Source: Apodemus sylvaticus
Taxonomy: Eukaryota > Chordata > Mammalia > Rodentia > Muridae
DNA: 64,000 nt
Direction of reading: 5' to 3'
Assembly: GCF_947179515.1 (NCBI RefSeq)
Contig: NC_067487.1
Span: 46,512,514 to 46,576,513, forward strand
The translations under genes and the position numbers were made by a program. The notes under the pieces are model-generated. The model had not been told where the DNA came from. It ran no database searches and saw nothing but the letters and a program-made list of their open reading frames with translations. How positions within the stretch are numbered: the stretch's first letter is position 1; each line of letters starts with the position of its first letter. Shown piece by piece: positions 1 to 12,680 of the stretch.

Positions 1-3000
1 CACACATGCGCATCTGTGCATGTGATACCATAATTAACCATTTCTTTCTATTCCCACTTGGTACTGAGAAATATTAAATCTGAATATTCATTCATCCACG
101 CCCCACTTCTGTTACTATTTCCTATAGCTTTTTCCCTCTCATACTTTCAAAATATCTGTTCTGTATGGCATTCTAACAAAATTCTCTAGCTCGATCTGTA
201 GTTTCGGTAATTCATATATAAGTTGCATCAACATTTTTACTTAAATTTTTAAAGTCAAATTTAAATTCCTAAGTTCTGTGCTTGGTTCCTTCTCATGAAC
301 ACAAAGCCCTTTCTGTGGCTCTCCAAGCATCTCCTGATCAGCCATTATCTCCAGGTCTTTGATAGATTCTCTTTCCACTTTGGATTGGGTATCTCTCCTT
401 TACGGAGTTGACTTTGTTCATAGTGTGGTGTGTCATAATTACATGCTCTCCTTTGTTTGAGAATATCTGTCTGCCAGCTCTTTTGTTTACCACTGTCTGT
501 TTTCAGTGATTAATGGGGACAGACAAGTGGCTTGTCTCCTGTGTGTGTGGGCTTTCTAACCCACCTGGCAGTCAGTATATATTGAGACACTGCCCTACCT
601 CTCTGGGTCTAGCACCCACATTCAAGGATTTAGTTTGTGGGTAAACACAGCTGCCATCCACTACTTAGTGCAAGGAGACAAGAAAAATAAGGGCACAGCT
701 CCAAATGTGGAGTTCCAATTAATAACTCTGATGAGCGCTTTGATTAATAATCCTGATGAGTTCCACTTCTATTTCATGCCTCCATTGTCTGTGTGTCTTA
801 AGCTTTGTTTTGTGTTCCTTCCTTTGTGACAGATTTAATTCTATCTTGGTTATAGATTTAATTTGCCATTCTCTATAATTTTCATACACATACACACACT
901 GTGTCCAATACCATGGGTCTGGAACAGGAAGGGAAAAATAGAGACCTTTATTTAAAAAAACTCAGACTTTCAATTTGTAATCACACAAGTTACTTAAATA
1001 CAATTACTTTGTGTCCTTATATTAAAATTTATAACTAACTTTCTATAACAATACTGCTCACACTAATAGCTCTTAGAAGGATGGCCAAAATAGGGGTAAC
1101 TCCAAGATTTAAATGATCGTGCCTCTTCAGCAGAGTCTTTTTTACAATACTTTGGACCTTAGGAAATTAAAAATCATTAAGTATATGATGCCACCACAAT
1201 GTCATCAATCTGTTTTGTTTGGTATTAGATATTTCAGAGCTTCAACTTAGCTCAGCGCGTGATATATCATTAAGAGCATATTACTTCTTCTCCAGTTGCC
1301 AATATGCCATGACAACTATAGGAGTCTATCACAGTCTGAGCACTTACACAATCACTATGGCCAGTGCTTCTCTCCCAAGAAAACATCCAGAAACCTAAGC
1401 GAAAGGGTGACTGTATGAATGTGTGCACATGAATCTGTGTAGCAAGAATTGTATTCTTGAGCCCGGGTATATAATTGATATTAAAGAACATGAATTAAAT
1501 ACTAACAAGCCAACTTTCTCCTTCTGTAGGGCCTATCATCACTCTAGCATCTTGAGGAATGATTTAACAGCATACCCTCTGCCCCGAAACTGCTGATATG
1601 CATGCAGTTTTAATGCTTTGCCTGCATTCTTCTCCTCTGTGAAATCTCCTTTGTCTCATCTTACCCTTGACTGAATTCTGAACTCATTCCAGTTAGAGGA
1701 TAGATAATGTGTGTGTCCTGCTCATACAACACATAAAACATAAGTTAACCTACATATTTACCCTAACTAAAGATAAAATAAGTAACTGAGATTGAGGTGG
1801 GAGGTAAAGAAAGGACCCAGGGCTGTACCACCCTTTGCAGTAGCTCAATAGCCAGGGTAAGGCACACAGTAGGAGCTCTGAGGTCAAACGCATAGGTTAT
1901 GTTATGCACTCCAGCAGGAAAAGAGCTATCAGTATCATCAGCTACCAGCATCAAAAAGAAAAACTACTTTGGGGAAGCTAAGGGCCTTGCCCAATGTCCC
2001 CATGGCTTGTTTTGTTGGAGGAAAGTACTGGTCTCCTGACTTCCAGTGCTGTTGCTGCAACAACACACTGAAACCGAATACACAATGAAAATCAGTTGTT
2101 ATTATGGTAACCCCCGAGAGAAACAGTAATACCTATTCCCTTGTGAGAGACAAGAAGCTAAGCTGAGAACGCGGAACAAATGTTCCAGGAATATGGTTGG
2201 TAGCGATGCAAGTGTGGAATGACCCGATCCTCTCAAGATGGGAAATACTCAACCTTCAGAAGCACATGAGATCCCTGTTGCCAGGGGGTCAAAGGGCCAG
2301 GAAACAAGTTTCTAGAATAATCTTTATGTACACAGTCTTGGTCTGTTCAGTACTACACTGGACTATGACCAAAAAGATAGATTTTTTTTTTTTTTTAAAT
2401 TTCCTAGGGCACTCCTCCAGGAGAAAACAAAAAATTAAGGTCAGGTCTACATGAGCCAGTAACAGACTTCTGGGCCTCTAGATTCATTTATTTGGCTCTG
2501 CTGACTGTTTGGCTCAGCGCTCCCTTAGCAAGTGTAAAAAACGCTTGAACACCACCACCCTGGGATCCTGTTCAACCAATTCAGATAGCTGTGGCCTTTT
2601 AACTCCCATCCAAGTGACTTGGCTTTATCCCAACATCATTTCCCCTAGTATAGCCGAGGCTTAAGTGATAGAGTACATGGCCCAGGGAGCCAGGAGTCAA
2701 CCGGCTAGTCCTAGTAAAGAAAGGCCTGGTTATTTTCTCAGATAAGGAAACAATACTCTACCAAGGAGCTTCAATCATTCAACACTACACATTACAATAG
2801 GTCCGAGACTATAAAAGGAGAATTAGTGAGAACAGCACTGTCCATTCTTAAAGCATCTTTCCCAAGGAGCTTTAGGCAATGTAATTTTTTCTCTTCCAGC
2901 CCAATCCCTTGGGAAATAAAGTTGTGGTAATGTATTAAAGCTTGTATTTTACAGATATCAAAACACAGCAATAGGCTCAGACACAAAGTGGCAGGGTATC

Positions 3001-4620
3001 CTGAGAGAACACTCCTTGCCGAGAGATATTTCTTCCTAACAGTTCTGTAACAGATATAGAGCATTTGTATTTTCTTGGGTATAGCTGCTTACACTTCACT
3101 TAATTGGACGGTTCTACAGCATCCCGTGAGCACGGTCTTATCCAGGCCCCCTTCTGCGTTATCGAGTTCTTTTGCCTTGAACACAGTTCTGTGTCCCCTT
3201 TACCCTCTACAACCATCTCTGCAAATGTCTAGAACTTTTTACAAATGTCATACTGCTCTGATACCAGCAATACGTTCTATGGGTCCCACCTACCTCCCAG
3301 GCCACAGCGACCTCTGCACATCTATATGACCATATGCTTTCTTTTTCTAGCACAAAATCAACTCTGGCTTCCACTATTTTACATCTAATCCACTACTATC
3401 ATGACCCTAAGAATTAACAATTAAAGTATTGTAAGAATGCCCTGAACCTTTTCCCCACAGAAGATGTTGCAGCAGGGCCATCGAATAATGCATACTAAAC
3501 ACAGGGAGAAACGTGTGCAAGACAGAATGAAAGAGCACTACTTCCCTCTAAAGTAACTACCAGCAAAGGGAAACAAGAAAGAAGTTTAGGGTGGTCGGGG
3601 CAGGGAGTGGCAGTGAAGGACATCAAATGACCTGGATACAAAGGCAGAAATTACAAGAAACAGGCAGTTGTGTCCCCTGGGTCTCTTGACAAGAAGTTTG
3701 TCCTGGACAGTTTCTGGAGACATTAACAACTGCAAATATGCTGGAGAGATGAAGGCAGCAGGACAGCTAACAGCATCTTTCCCTGTGAGGAGGCAGTTCC
3801 TCCAGGCAAACAAGGAGGCAGGACACAGTCAACATCTGTTTCCTATAACAGCTGGCGGCTCAAAGATGCGGCCTTAAAAAAATGGCTGAGCTGACAATCC
3901 TGAAAACCCCTTCAGTGCCAGCCGTGCCAGCTGAGCTAGCCGCGGCTACGACAACACACCCTCTCTACAGCTCCTCACTGCCTTCTTTTCTTCACAGGGT
4001 CTGGGACCACAAACAACAAAAAGAAACCCTTGAGGATTTTCTTCCATTTGCTTGACAACTAGCAGCCATGAATACTAAGGTCAGCTTTCCTTTACCTTTC
4101 TGAATGTCATCTTCAAACACAAGGATACTGGGTGGGGGTGGAGGCGGGGTGAGGAGGAGGATGGAGAGACAATTCCGACATAACCCGGTTAGACTATTAA
4201 GGGGGCGGAGGGAGAAGTGATTTGACAAAATCATTCATGCTTTCGGGATTCAGTTAGGGAATATAATCCTGTCTGTATCTTTATCAATAGATTTAAAAAA
4301 AAAAAAAAAAAAACAAGTTTGCTAAGAAGTCAAATTTTCATCTCCGTATGCTATCTATTCATACATGAAATTTCCAATTGGGAAAAGATTATCTCCCTTC
4401 CCGGTGGCCTTTTGGTGGCATAACAGGGAACATAAGATAACAGGAGAAAAGAGTATACTGTTTGGGGGGAGGGGTGGGGGGGAAGGAAGGAGGGCAAGAC
4501 AGAAGGCCTGAGGGCGCAAAGCAGGATAAAATAGGAAGAAAGAAGTTTATCTGAAATTTGTTCATTTAAAAGACCATCAGGGAAAAGGTTTCATTGAGAG
4601 TTGAATTTTAGTTTGTTTTA
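1..4620. other. Intronic sequence without recognised gene
   Basis: I see only a T run at about 2381-2396, a MIR-like scrap near 1850-1880 ('aggcacacagtaggagctc'), another near 2895-3000, and an A20 run at 4294. No spliced exon signal with coding content was found. Confidence 0.6.
4464..4482 (+). other. G-rich run
   Basis: GGGGGGAGGGGTGGGGGGG, then GGAAGGAAGG. It is a weaker quadruplex candidate in a purine-rich stretch. Confidence 0.55.
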
Positions 4621-4624
4621 ATTT

Positions 4625-4660
4625 GTCTGTCTGTGTGTGTGTGTGTGTGTCTGTGTGTGT
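4625..4660 (+). repeat. (GT)n microsatellite
   Basis: GT with a CTGT interruption at each side. Confidence 0.93.
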
Positions 4661-4674
4661 TAGTGGAATTCAAT

Positions 4675-4830
4675 TTTACTGAACACAAATTTTGCATAAT
4701 ATTAGCTATAGGCCAGGCCCTCACAAGAAGACTTGACATAGAAACTGTTACATTTTACAGACAAGAAAATACTCAGGAATACAGATAGGCCCCGAATCAA
4801 ACACAGTGACGGAGTCTGGAAACTAGTCAC
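4675..4830. repeat. MIR/L2-like relic
   Basis: 'attttacagacaagaaaata' and 'actcaggaatacagataggc' resemble the tail shared by MIR family members. Confidence 0.4.
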
Positions 4831-4928
4831 TGAAGAAGAAAAATTCATTCAAAGAACAATCCATCTGTCCATCTAGGCTCCCTGCTAGGTATCTTGTAGC
4901 AGGTCCTGAAAAGGAAAAGCAAGACGGA

Positions 4929-5030
4929 GCACAGGCCTCTAATCCTAGCACGCAGGAGGCAAAGGCAGGACTGCAAGGTCAAAGACAGACTGGGTTGTAA
5001 GTGAGACCGTGCCTCCAAGAGACAAGCGGG
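4929..5030 (+). mobile_element. Old B1-like SINE fragment
   Basis: 'cacaggcctctaatcctagc' and 'ggaggcaaaggcaggactgc' with a terminal 'gtgcctccaagagac' are a diverged sense B1 core. Confidence 0.6.
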
Positions 5031-5659
5031 TTAACAGAGTCAAACTAAAAGAGTAGCTTTACACCAATCTCGGTGAGAACGCACTGGTAGAATCAGCTCT
5101 GGAGAATCATAAAAATCCCCTCCCAGGTTCAGAGTAAACTCTCGCTCTGACTAGGCAGGGTGCAGAAAGCTGTAGCCCAGCCATTCCCTCCGGGCCTGGG
5201 GGAACTGACTCTCGCTCTAATACAGGAAGTGAGGAGGATGCCAGGGTCCCACCTCCTGTCACACAGCGCTGTCTCGATAACTCCAGCCATCAAACCTAGA
5301 AAGGCGCCTCGAGAATAATTTGTCCTCTGGAAATACCTGCTGAATGACAGACTCCCAAAAAAGAAGGGTTTGGGTTGGACACCGGAGGCATGCAGAGGAT
5401 AGTAAGGAAGCACCTAAAAGGAGGAGGAGAACCAGAAGGCATTGCGAGTCACAACAAGGATTTGACCTAAAGACCTCATAATAGGAGAGAGTCAGGAACA
5501 AAAGGAAAATGGCTGCTAAAAGCAGCCACAAGACGCTTTTAGCAGATACGAACAGGTATCTGTGTTTGGTCAAGACTGTCTCTGATGAGTATAACACTAA
5601 AGAAAAAATGTCAACACATGGAGACTTTCAGTGGCACGGATAATAATGATAATGGCAGA

Positions 5660-5835
5660 AGATGAGGGGCGGGAACACTCTCTCGTGCCAGGCACTGCTC
5701 CACATGCTTCGCATGTCCTGTACACTGCATAAACCGGCATGTGTCCATCAACTCGCACCTCACAGGACCCTTCACTGAAGCAAGCCTCTGCGTCTTATCG
5801 TCTGCGAGAGGGTAACAGTACCTGTGCTCCATGAG
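5660..5835. repeat. MIR/L2-like relic
   Basis: 'gtgccaggcactgctccaca' and 'tgcttcgcatgtcctgta' match a MIR-type segment. Similarity fades after 5780. Confidence 0.4.
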
Positions 5836-5839
5836 ATCA

Positions 5840-6556
5840 CAATGATAACTGAGAATGAGGAAGAGAACAAGGAGGGAGAAACAGAAGCAGAGAGTCTTGA
5901 GTCCAGAATTCACATAAGGATAGGCACAATCACCCTACGGCTGTTCTGTTAAATGGACCTGCTCTGTCCTATAGATGAATGTGGCTGAGCTGCCGTCTGC
6001 CTTGTGAGAGTGCTGGGTAGCAGTTACTACAGAGATTCATAAATAGTCAAAGCTCTGAGTATAAATGACTACCCAAACACTTGGCACGAACTAAGGCACC
6101 CCAATCCAACCTAGCGCAAGAGGAGGGGCAATGAACGCATACACTACTGGTCTGTATTGTTCTGGCCATGGATGACCCCAGCATGTACAACCTTACAGCA
6201 GCTGTAATTACCCGCAATAGACTGATCCTGTCCACATCCCTTCATGGATTGGAGAAGGACTCCCAAGGCCCTAGCCCTCCCTGAGGAGCTACTGAGCAGT
6301 TCATAGTTACTGTGGAAACAAGGAGCCATTTTCTTGGTGATGTAGCCATTGGCAGGATGCTAAAAGTCTCCTAAATATCCCCTTCATCCGAGCTCATGTA
6401 AGCAACCTGAACTCACTACTGGCTCATCTAAAAAAAAAAAAAATAAAAAAAAAAAATAAAAAAAAAAAAGGCTGGTTGAGAGAGAAAAATCTACAGAAAG
6501 AAAGAGGTCAGAGGGTAACAGGGTAAATATGATCAAAATAGTTTTTTTTTTTATAG

Positions 6557-6600
<44 letters not shown>

Positions 6601-7210
6601 ATGAGATCCATTATGACATACAATTAGTAATAAAACCACCAGCATAACCCGTGCGGCCTGGGGGAGGTGACAGGTAGGCTGCAGAGGACTAGCTATTGTG
6701 GACACTGGAAAAGACAACGGGCCCGTCACCCCATCAGGCTGCACCGCTGGCTCTCTTTATGTCATTGTTTCTCTACAGCTTTGGTTGTTGGTTTGACCCA
6801 GTCATTTCATGATTTTTCAAATTTCCATGAATTTCCTACAGTGTATTCAGGATTACCTCTGCCACCAAATCTATAGGAGAGGCGCTTAACTCACACGGAT
6901 TCTATCCCTGGGCACACGGTGCTGGAACGGCTGTGTGAACCGTGAGGAAACGCTACGTAAGAAGGAAACGCTGATGTGACTAGAATCACAAAACTGAAAT
7001 ATAACATACCGTTATGTATCCCTATATATTATACACATTTTGCATACAGGTGATATATACACATATATACAAAGCATGGATCAGTAATAGGTATAAACAT
7101 GGTTTGTTATTAAGATGACCTGAGGTGACTTTCATTAAAATGAGCTCCATTCTTCACTGTTATTTCATCTTGTGCTATAAATAAGGACAATCGCTTATGC
7201 CCTTTTCATT
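5840..7210. other. Intronic sequence, mostly unique
   Basis: Apart from the A-rich run at 6428-6469 and the AT run, nothing recognisable. The segment 6900-7100 is TATA-rich. Confidence 0.6.
6560..6598. repeat. (AT)n microsatellite
   Basis: Uninterrupted TA/AT of 39 bases, preceded by a poly-T block and an A-rich run at 6428-6469. Confidence 0.97.
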
Positions 7211-7214
7211 TTTT

Positions 7215-7656
7215 CTTTTTTTTAAAAAAAATATTTATTTATCTTTTTGTTTGTTTATTTATTTATTTTTACACTATGTATTTTATTCCCCACTCCCCGT
7301 CCACCCTCCGACTACTCCACATCCCATACCTCCTCCCTACCCTCCCTGACTCCACATGGATGTCCCCACCCCCCCCACCCCACCTGACCTCGAAACTCCC
7401 TGGGGCCTCCAGTCTCCTGAGGGTTAGATGCGTCATCTCTGAATGAACACAAACCCGGAAGTCCTCTACTGTATGAGTGTTGGGGCGGGGCGGGGGGGGG
7501 GGGCGCTCATGATCAGCTGGTGCATGGTGCCTGCTTGGTGGTACAGTGTTTGAGAGATCTCAGGAATCCTGATTATGATTGCTGGTCCTCCTACAGGGTC
7601 GCCCTTCTCCTCAGCTTCTTTCAGCTTTTTCCTAATTCAACCACAGGGGTCAGCCA
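7215..7656 (-). mobile_element. Lx-type LINE-1 fragment, antisense
   Basis: The stretch ending 'tttgagagatctcagg...cagcttctttcagctttttcctaattcaacc' is the reverse complement of a rodent L1 ORF2 segment seen in Lx elements. The left part is AT-rich and then pyrimidine-rich ('ccactccccgtccaccctcc'). It contains the G-rich run at 7482-7503. Confidence 0.65.
7482..7503 (+). other. G-quadruplex-capable G run
   Basis: GGGGCGGGGC followed by a G12 run supplies four or more G tracts with one-base loops. It lies in the antisense L1 fragment. Confidence 0.75.
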
Positions 7657-10600
7657 CAGTGAGAAATTTACCTTAAGGTTGGGAAGGGGAATGGTAACAA
7701 GCCTTGGAATTGCCTGGAAGGGCAGAGCATGGGTCTGCAGGTCGGTGGGGAGGAAGAGGGCACGCCACTCTGCTGTGTTAACCCTAGGATGAAGAGAACT
7801 GCCTGCATCTTCCTTATGATACCTCAGTGCTTCCTTGTCTCCCACCAACCGCCTACCTCTATCATCTCCCATCTTGGTTTTTCCTTTAGATTTTGCATTC
7901 TTCTCTACACTGACAAACTGACTAGACTCCAGCGACCATCTCTCTGAGCAGCCTAACACTGGTGCCTGAAGGTCATCTGTCATCACACAGCCATGTCATC
8001 CCACAGCCATTCCATAACCCTCGACCCTTTCCTCCTGAGCTTAGAATCAAGTTGTTCTCAGGCACCTTGATTTCATGAAGCTATATTTCTCCCTAAAAGG
8101 CTGGTTTTGAGATGATTTCCTCAGGACCTAGAAATACTTTAAATCCCCAAAAAGTTGACTTCCTTAAATGTGCTAGCCTGGTTCTGCCCACGCTCCTTCC
8201 AGAGTGAGATAAAATGGAGTTTTCAATAAATAAATAAGTAGGTTACCCATCCACAAATCAACTCCCTCTGCTGCCTGCCCCTCATGCTATGAAACAGATA
8301 CAAATTTCACTATGAAGCCTACCTTTTCCTGAGATGGTTACTCAATGGTAACAGGATTGTTAAAGTTGACAGAGGAATGGTAAAGTATGGTTGGGACCAG
8401 AAACTTGCTCTTCCACACAAATGCACACACAAACTGCATTATCATTGTCTGGAACTAGCCTACTGTTCCAGTCCCGGAGGCTCTGTTTTGTACCTACGCT
8501 GTTCAACTTCCTAATAGAAAGTAATGAATTAAAACGTGACCACCAAACACCTATGGCATCCTCTCCGTTGTAATCCCCATCATATCAAACAGTCAGGACA
8601 GATTTATCTGTAGTAAAAATAAACCTCCTTGAGAAAAGACATACTCCTATCCTATAGGACCCCAGCCATCCAAGTTCATCTTCCACTGTTTCAACGTTCA
8701 ATCATTCAAAGGTTCAATCATTCATTTTTCTTAAATGTTAAGAAACCTTCACTATTTCACTCAAATAAATATCTTGTACAAAAAATACCTTGCCAATTCA
8801 CAAATTTGATGCTACTAACCCTGATGAATGTTCAAAGAAAGTCTTTTTTATAATCTAGCCTAATAATTAAAGCCAAGAGACTTTTCAACCCATGCACTTT
8901 GAGTCTCTAGATTTTTATATTAGAATCTATGACTCGGAAATGTCTACAAATATTATTGTCACTGGGAGAATAGCTAGTAGAAAACAAAGCAGTATTTAAA
9001 TAGTCGTCCTATTAGAAAGCAGTCTTAAAACGTTTTACACAGAAGTTATTACAAGAATATCTGTGTTTTACTGTTTGGCTGATTTCTGGCTACGATAAAC
9101 ATTCATGCTCCTAGGATATTGCTGTAAAATGGTAACACCCAATACCTTAAGAGAAAACTATAATTGCTCAGTCACAGATGCTTTCCAATATCGATGCTGT
9201 AAAAGTCACTGTTAGCTGTCACATTGGCGTGCACCTGGAAAGGTCGGCCAACACTTTAGTGAACAATATAGTAACACATCAAGCACGGCATAAAGCCAAG
9301 GGCCTCCATTTTACAACACCAAAAAAATAAGTCACAATTAGAAGTGACCTTGACAGAGAAGGAAAAAAAAAAACCAACAACAAAAACGCAGGGTAAGGTC
9401 ACCATCACAGATGATTAAGAAGACAGAAGAGGACTTTCTTCTAAGTCACTAAGCTCACCGATATTATACTGAACTCTGGCACTCGGCATTTTCTGAGGCC
9501 GCAAGAGAATTTAGTGGGTTCACTGAATCGACCGATTTCTTTGTTAATCTATTTGCATGGGTTAAGACCCCGACTGACATAAAACACAACCGAAAAAAAA
9601 AAAAATGCCAGACAGAGAGTGTAATGAAAGACTGACTGATGGATGCTTTGGGGTACAGCCTATCCAATAAATGCGCCTAGCCAGCAAAGAACCCGTTGGC
9701 AAAGATTTATTATCGGAACAAATAGATTCTAAAAAGACTGGATACGATCAGACCTGTGGTATAAATTCACCCTTAAATACAATTCTTCGCCCTACGTAGC
9801 TTTATTTTCTAATTTTACTTTCTTAGAGTCTTTTCATAGGCTTCTTTTTAGAATAATTAGCAAATAAAAAGTAACACCACACCAGTTGCTCCTTTGACTC
9901 ACACATAAGAAAGCAAAGTTTATATTACTTACAGCTCTAAAATAACTGCTAATACTCATGTAAAGGAAAGGAAGTATTATTAAGGGGGAAAAATCACCTA
10001 GGATATATTATCACATTTTAATTACATGTAATATATGAATTGAAAACTTGTAAAGTCAAGCGCACAGATGTAGAGAGGATTGTGAAAGTTATACCTCCAA
10101 GTTCTTTTACATTCAAAACGGCGTTCTGGAATGGCACTGCCTTTATACTAAAACCTAAAATTAGAAAACAGAAAGAAAAGGATTAGCAACTCGACTTTTA
10201 CATTGATACACTTAAGATGGTCAGATCCTGCGTGTAGAGAAAACTAAAGTTTGCTCTCCATAGCTTATATTTACACCAGACACATGCCAATTCCAAGATA
10301 AAACAGTCTTAGATTATCTTCTACCATTCTGAAACATCACTGACTATTATAGCCCAATATAACACTAGTCCCTTCCCCTCAAAATATTACCTACTCTTTA
10401 GCGTGGAATGATTATGCAATTTATTTTACCAATTAAAATAGAGACAGCTGGAAAAACTGAGACATTTCAAAGAAAATATTGAATCTATTGGGGCCTCTGG
10501 ATCTAATTCTTAATATATTACACTTTTTTCCCTCATATATAGACCAGGAACTAGTAATTAAAACACAATGGAAACCACCTTATAATTTGAATTTTCTTGT

Positions 10601-10866
10601 ATTCACTAGTATTTCATTAAGGACAGAATTAATAATACATAACTATATTTTCTTTAAAAAGTAAAATCAATAATCACTTAAAGAATATCATAAAACATTG
10701 AAAATGTTCACAGAATATAGTTCTGCTATTAACAATATGCTTAGGGCTTAACTATTCATACTGAAGGCAAAGAAATTAGTTGGAACATATAAGAAACACA
10801 CATACAATGACAAACACTGGATATTTCTGAAAGGACAAGACGGAATTGGAGACCTGGGAGCCCACA

Positions 10867-10910
10867 ACTCTCTCTCCCTCTTTCCTCTCTTCTCTCTCTC
10901 TCTCTCTCTC
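10867..10910 (+). repeat. CT-rich repeat
   Basis: A pure pyrimidine run ending in (TC)n. Confidence 0.95.
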
Positions 10911-11214
10911 AAAATCGTTACTAATTTTTTAAAGCTAATTTTCAGGGTACAGTTTTCACATGTGCAGTTACAAGGAAATAGTCCTTTTCAACAAAATTAT
11001 CAGTAAAGAAGAACATCCAAATACTTTCCATTCGGGTTGTTAAGACTGGCAGCGGGCAGAGTGACAAGTTCTCCTAAGCATGCTGTGGGTGAGAGTGATT
11101 GCACGGCAGTGCTCTGCCTGGGAAACAGGATGCATCCTTTTCATCTGGCCTATCAGCTGTATGCCTTCTGTCCAAGTTCTTCCAGCAATCCGAAAAGCTA
11201 CATATTACACTCTA

Positions 11215-11370
11215 TTTTAAAGGCGGCATTTGAATCAGACAGAACTAGACTCACTACAGCTCTTTCACTGCAGACAAGCTAGCAGCCTTAGCTTTCTTGT
11301 TTGTCAAATACGAGTATCTACTTCACAGCTTTGTCATAGGATGACAAGATGTAGGTACTGGGTCTATTAC
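11215..11370 (+). repeat. MIR-like SINE relic
   Basis: The order 'agacaagctagcagccttagc', 'tttcttgtttgtcaaatacg' and 'cataggatgacaagatgtag' follows the conserved core and 3' half of MIR. Confidence 0.5.
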
Positions 11371-11446
11371 AGAATAATGGTGCATAGTTCAGAAAGTCAT
11401 TAGATACTCATAAAAGAGAAAAGAGAGAGGGAGAGAGAGCCAAAAT

Positions 11447-11527
11447 AAGGGAGAAGGGGAGAGGAAGGAAGAAAGGAGAAAGAGAGGGAGAGGGAGAGGG
11501 GGAGGGGAGAGAGAGAGAGAGAGAGAG
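11447..11527 (+). repeat. GA-rich purine tract
   Basis: Eighty-one bases of A and G only, ending in a (GA)n run. The flank to 11408 is also purine-rich. Confidence 0.95.
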
Positions 11528-12269
11528 CCCTGTACTAAAATGCTGGTGTGTTCCCAGCCTGAAGCAAAGCCTCTCCAGGTGTCTGGCCTCTGGGGAATCA
11601 GTGACAGTCTGTGCCAATCACAATACTCCTACAGGCACCAAAATTCCCCTGCAGGAGATTTGGATGCTTGAATCTATCTACCTACCCCACAAGGATATTC
11701 TACGGATTAAACGGCCATGGTTGTGAAATCCTGGAAACAGAAGGCCTCCGCAGATGCCGAGCAGTCTATTAGTGGTTATGTTCACGACAGCTCTCAAGAA
11801 TGGATTTTCCAGAGAAGCAGGGCAGGTCCCAACTTTCAAAAAGAAAGTTATGGAGCCCAGCAGTAACATTTAATTGGCTTTGATTCTTAAAAGCTGACAA
11901 CCGGCAGGGACTCAACAGAGAAGTAAAAACCCTTCCAGAAATGGCCACAGCTGTGGGCAAAATACATCTTTAGAAGTGTATTAATCCAGTAGGCAGGTAA
12001 TGTGACTGTTACTGCCTTCAGCTCTTTAAAGGTATTCCACAATAAACCAGCTTTAAAAATATCAATGGTTAGAGCAACTGAAGTAACCGAGGAATTTTAT
12101 TTATAGACACATAAAGGTTTCTGTGAAATGTTCATGTTTTCTCCTCAGAAGGAACATAGGTAGCTAGATTTATACTGCAATTGTATTCATGATCTCCCCT
12201 ACTGCAGTCTTTGTATCGGCAGCAGTTACGGTAATTGCTGCACAGAAAACAAAGTCTGAGATCATTAGT

Positions 12270-12270
<1 letters not shown>

Positions 12271-12326
<56 letters not shown>

Positions 12327-12348
12327 AAGAAAGAAAGAAAGAAAGAAA
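12271..12348 (+). repeat. Compound microsatellite (GT)n(GA)n(GAAA)n
   Basis: Three adjacent motifs with sharp boundaries: GT to 12287, GA to about 12321, GAAA to 12348. Confidence 0.97.
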
Positions 12349-12587
12349 CTTTTTTCATAGAAGAGAAACAATGCTTTTCTATTATTTTAGTTAATATAAA
12401 TGAACTAAACAAAACTAAAGGGTTAAAATAACATTTTCAGTTCACATAAGTCCAACTAAGAAGAAAAGAAACCACACTCTGTGTTATTTCTGTTTACAGT
12501 GGATTGGACAAGGTAAAGACTTAATATTTAGTAGAGTTAAAAAAAACACATCAAAAAGTATTGAAGAAATGGATTTAAGAAATGAAA

Positions 12588-12680
12588 GCATTGCTACACA
12601 GAAAGAAGTCTGGGCTCAAATCTTACCTATTACTAGCTGCTCAATTTTAGCAGAGAAGTCCTTTCTGTGTTTTGTTTTAT
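12588..12680 (+). repeat. MIR-like SINE relic
   Basis: 'tctgggctcaaatcttacct' then 'attactagctgctcaatttt' is the MIR core. It is cut off by a T/G-rich stretch. Confidence 0.5.

Larger units (their letters stand above)
7660..11400. other. Long repeat-poor intronic stretch
   Basis: Between the Lx fragment and the MIR at 11215 I recognise only the CT-rich run at 10867. The sequence from 8860 to 10850 is AT-rich without obvious transposon ends, so it could include conserved non-coding DNA; this cannot be judged without alignment. Confidence 0.5.
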
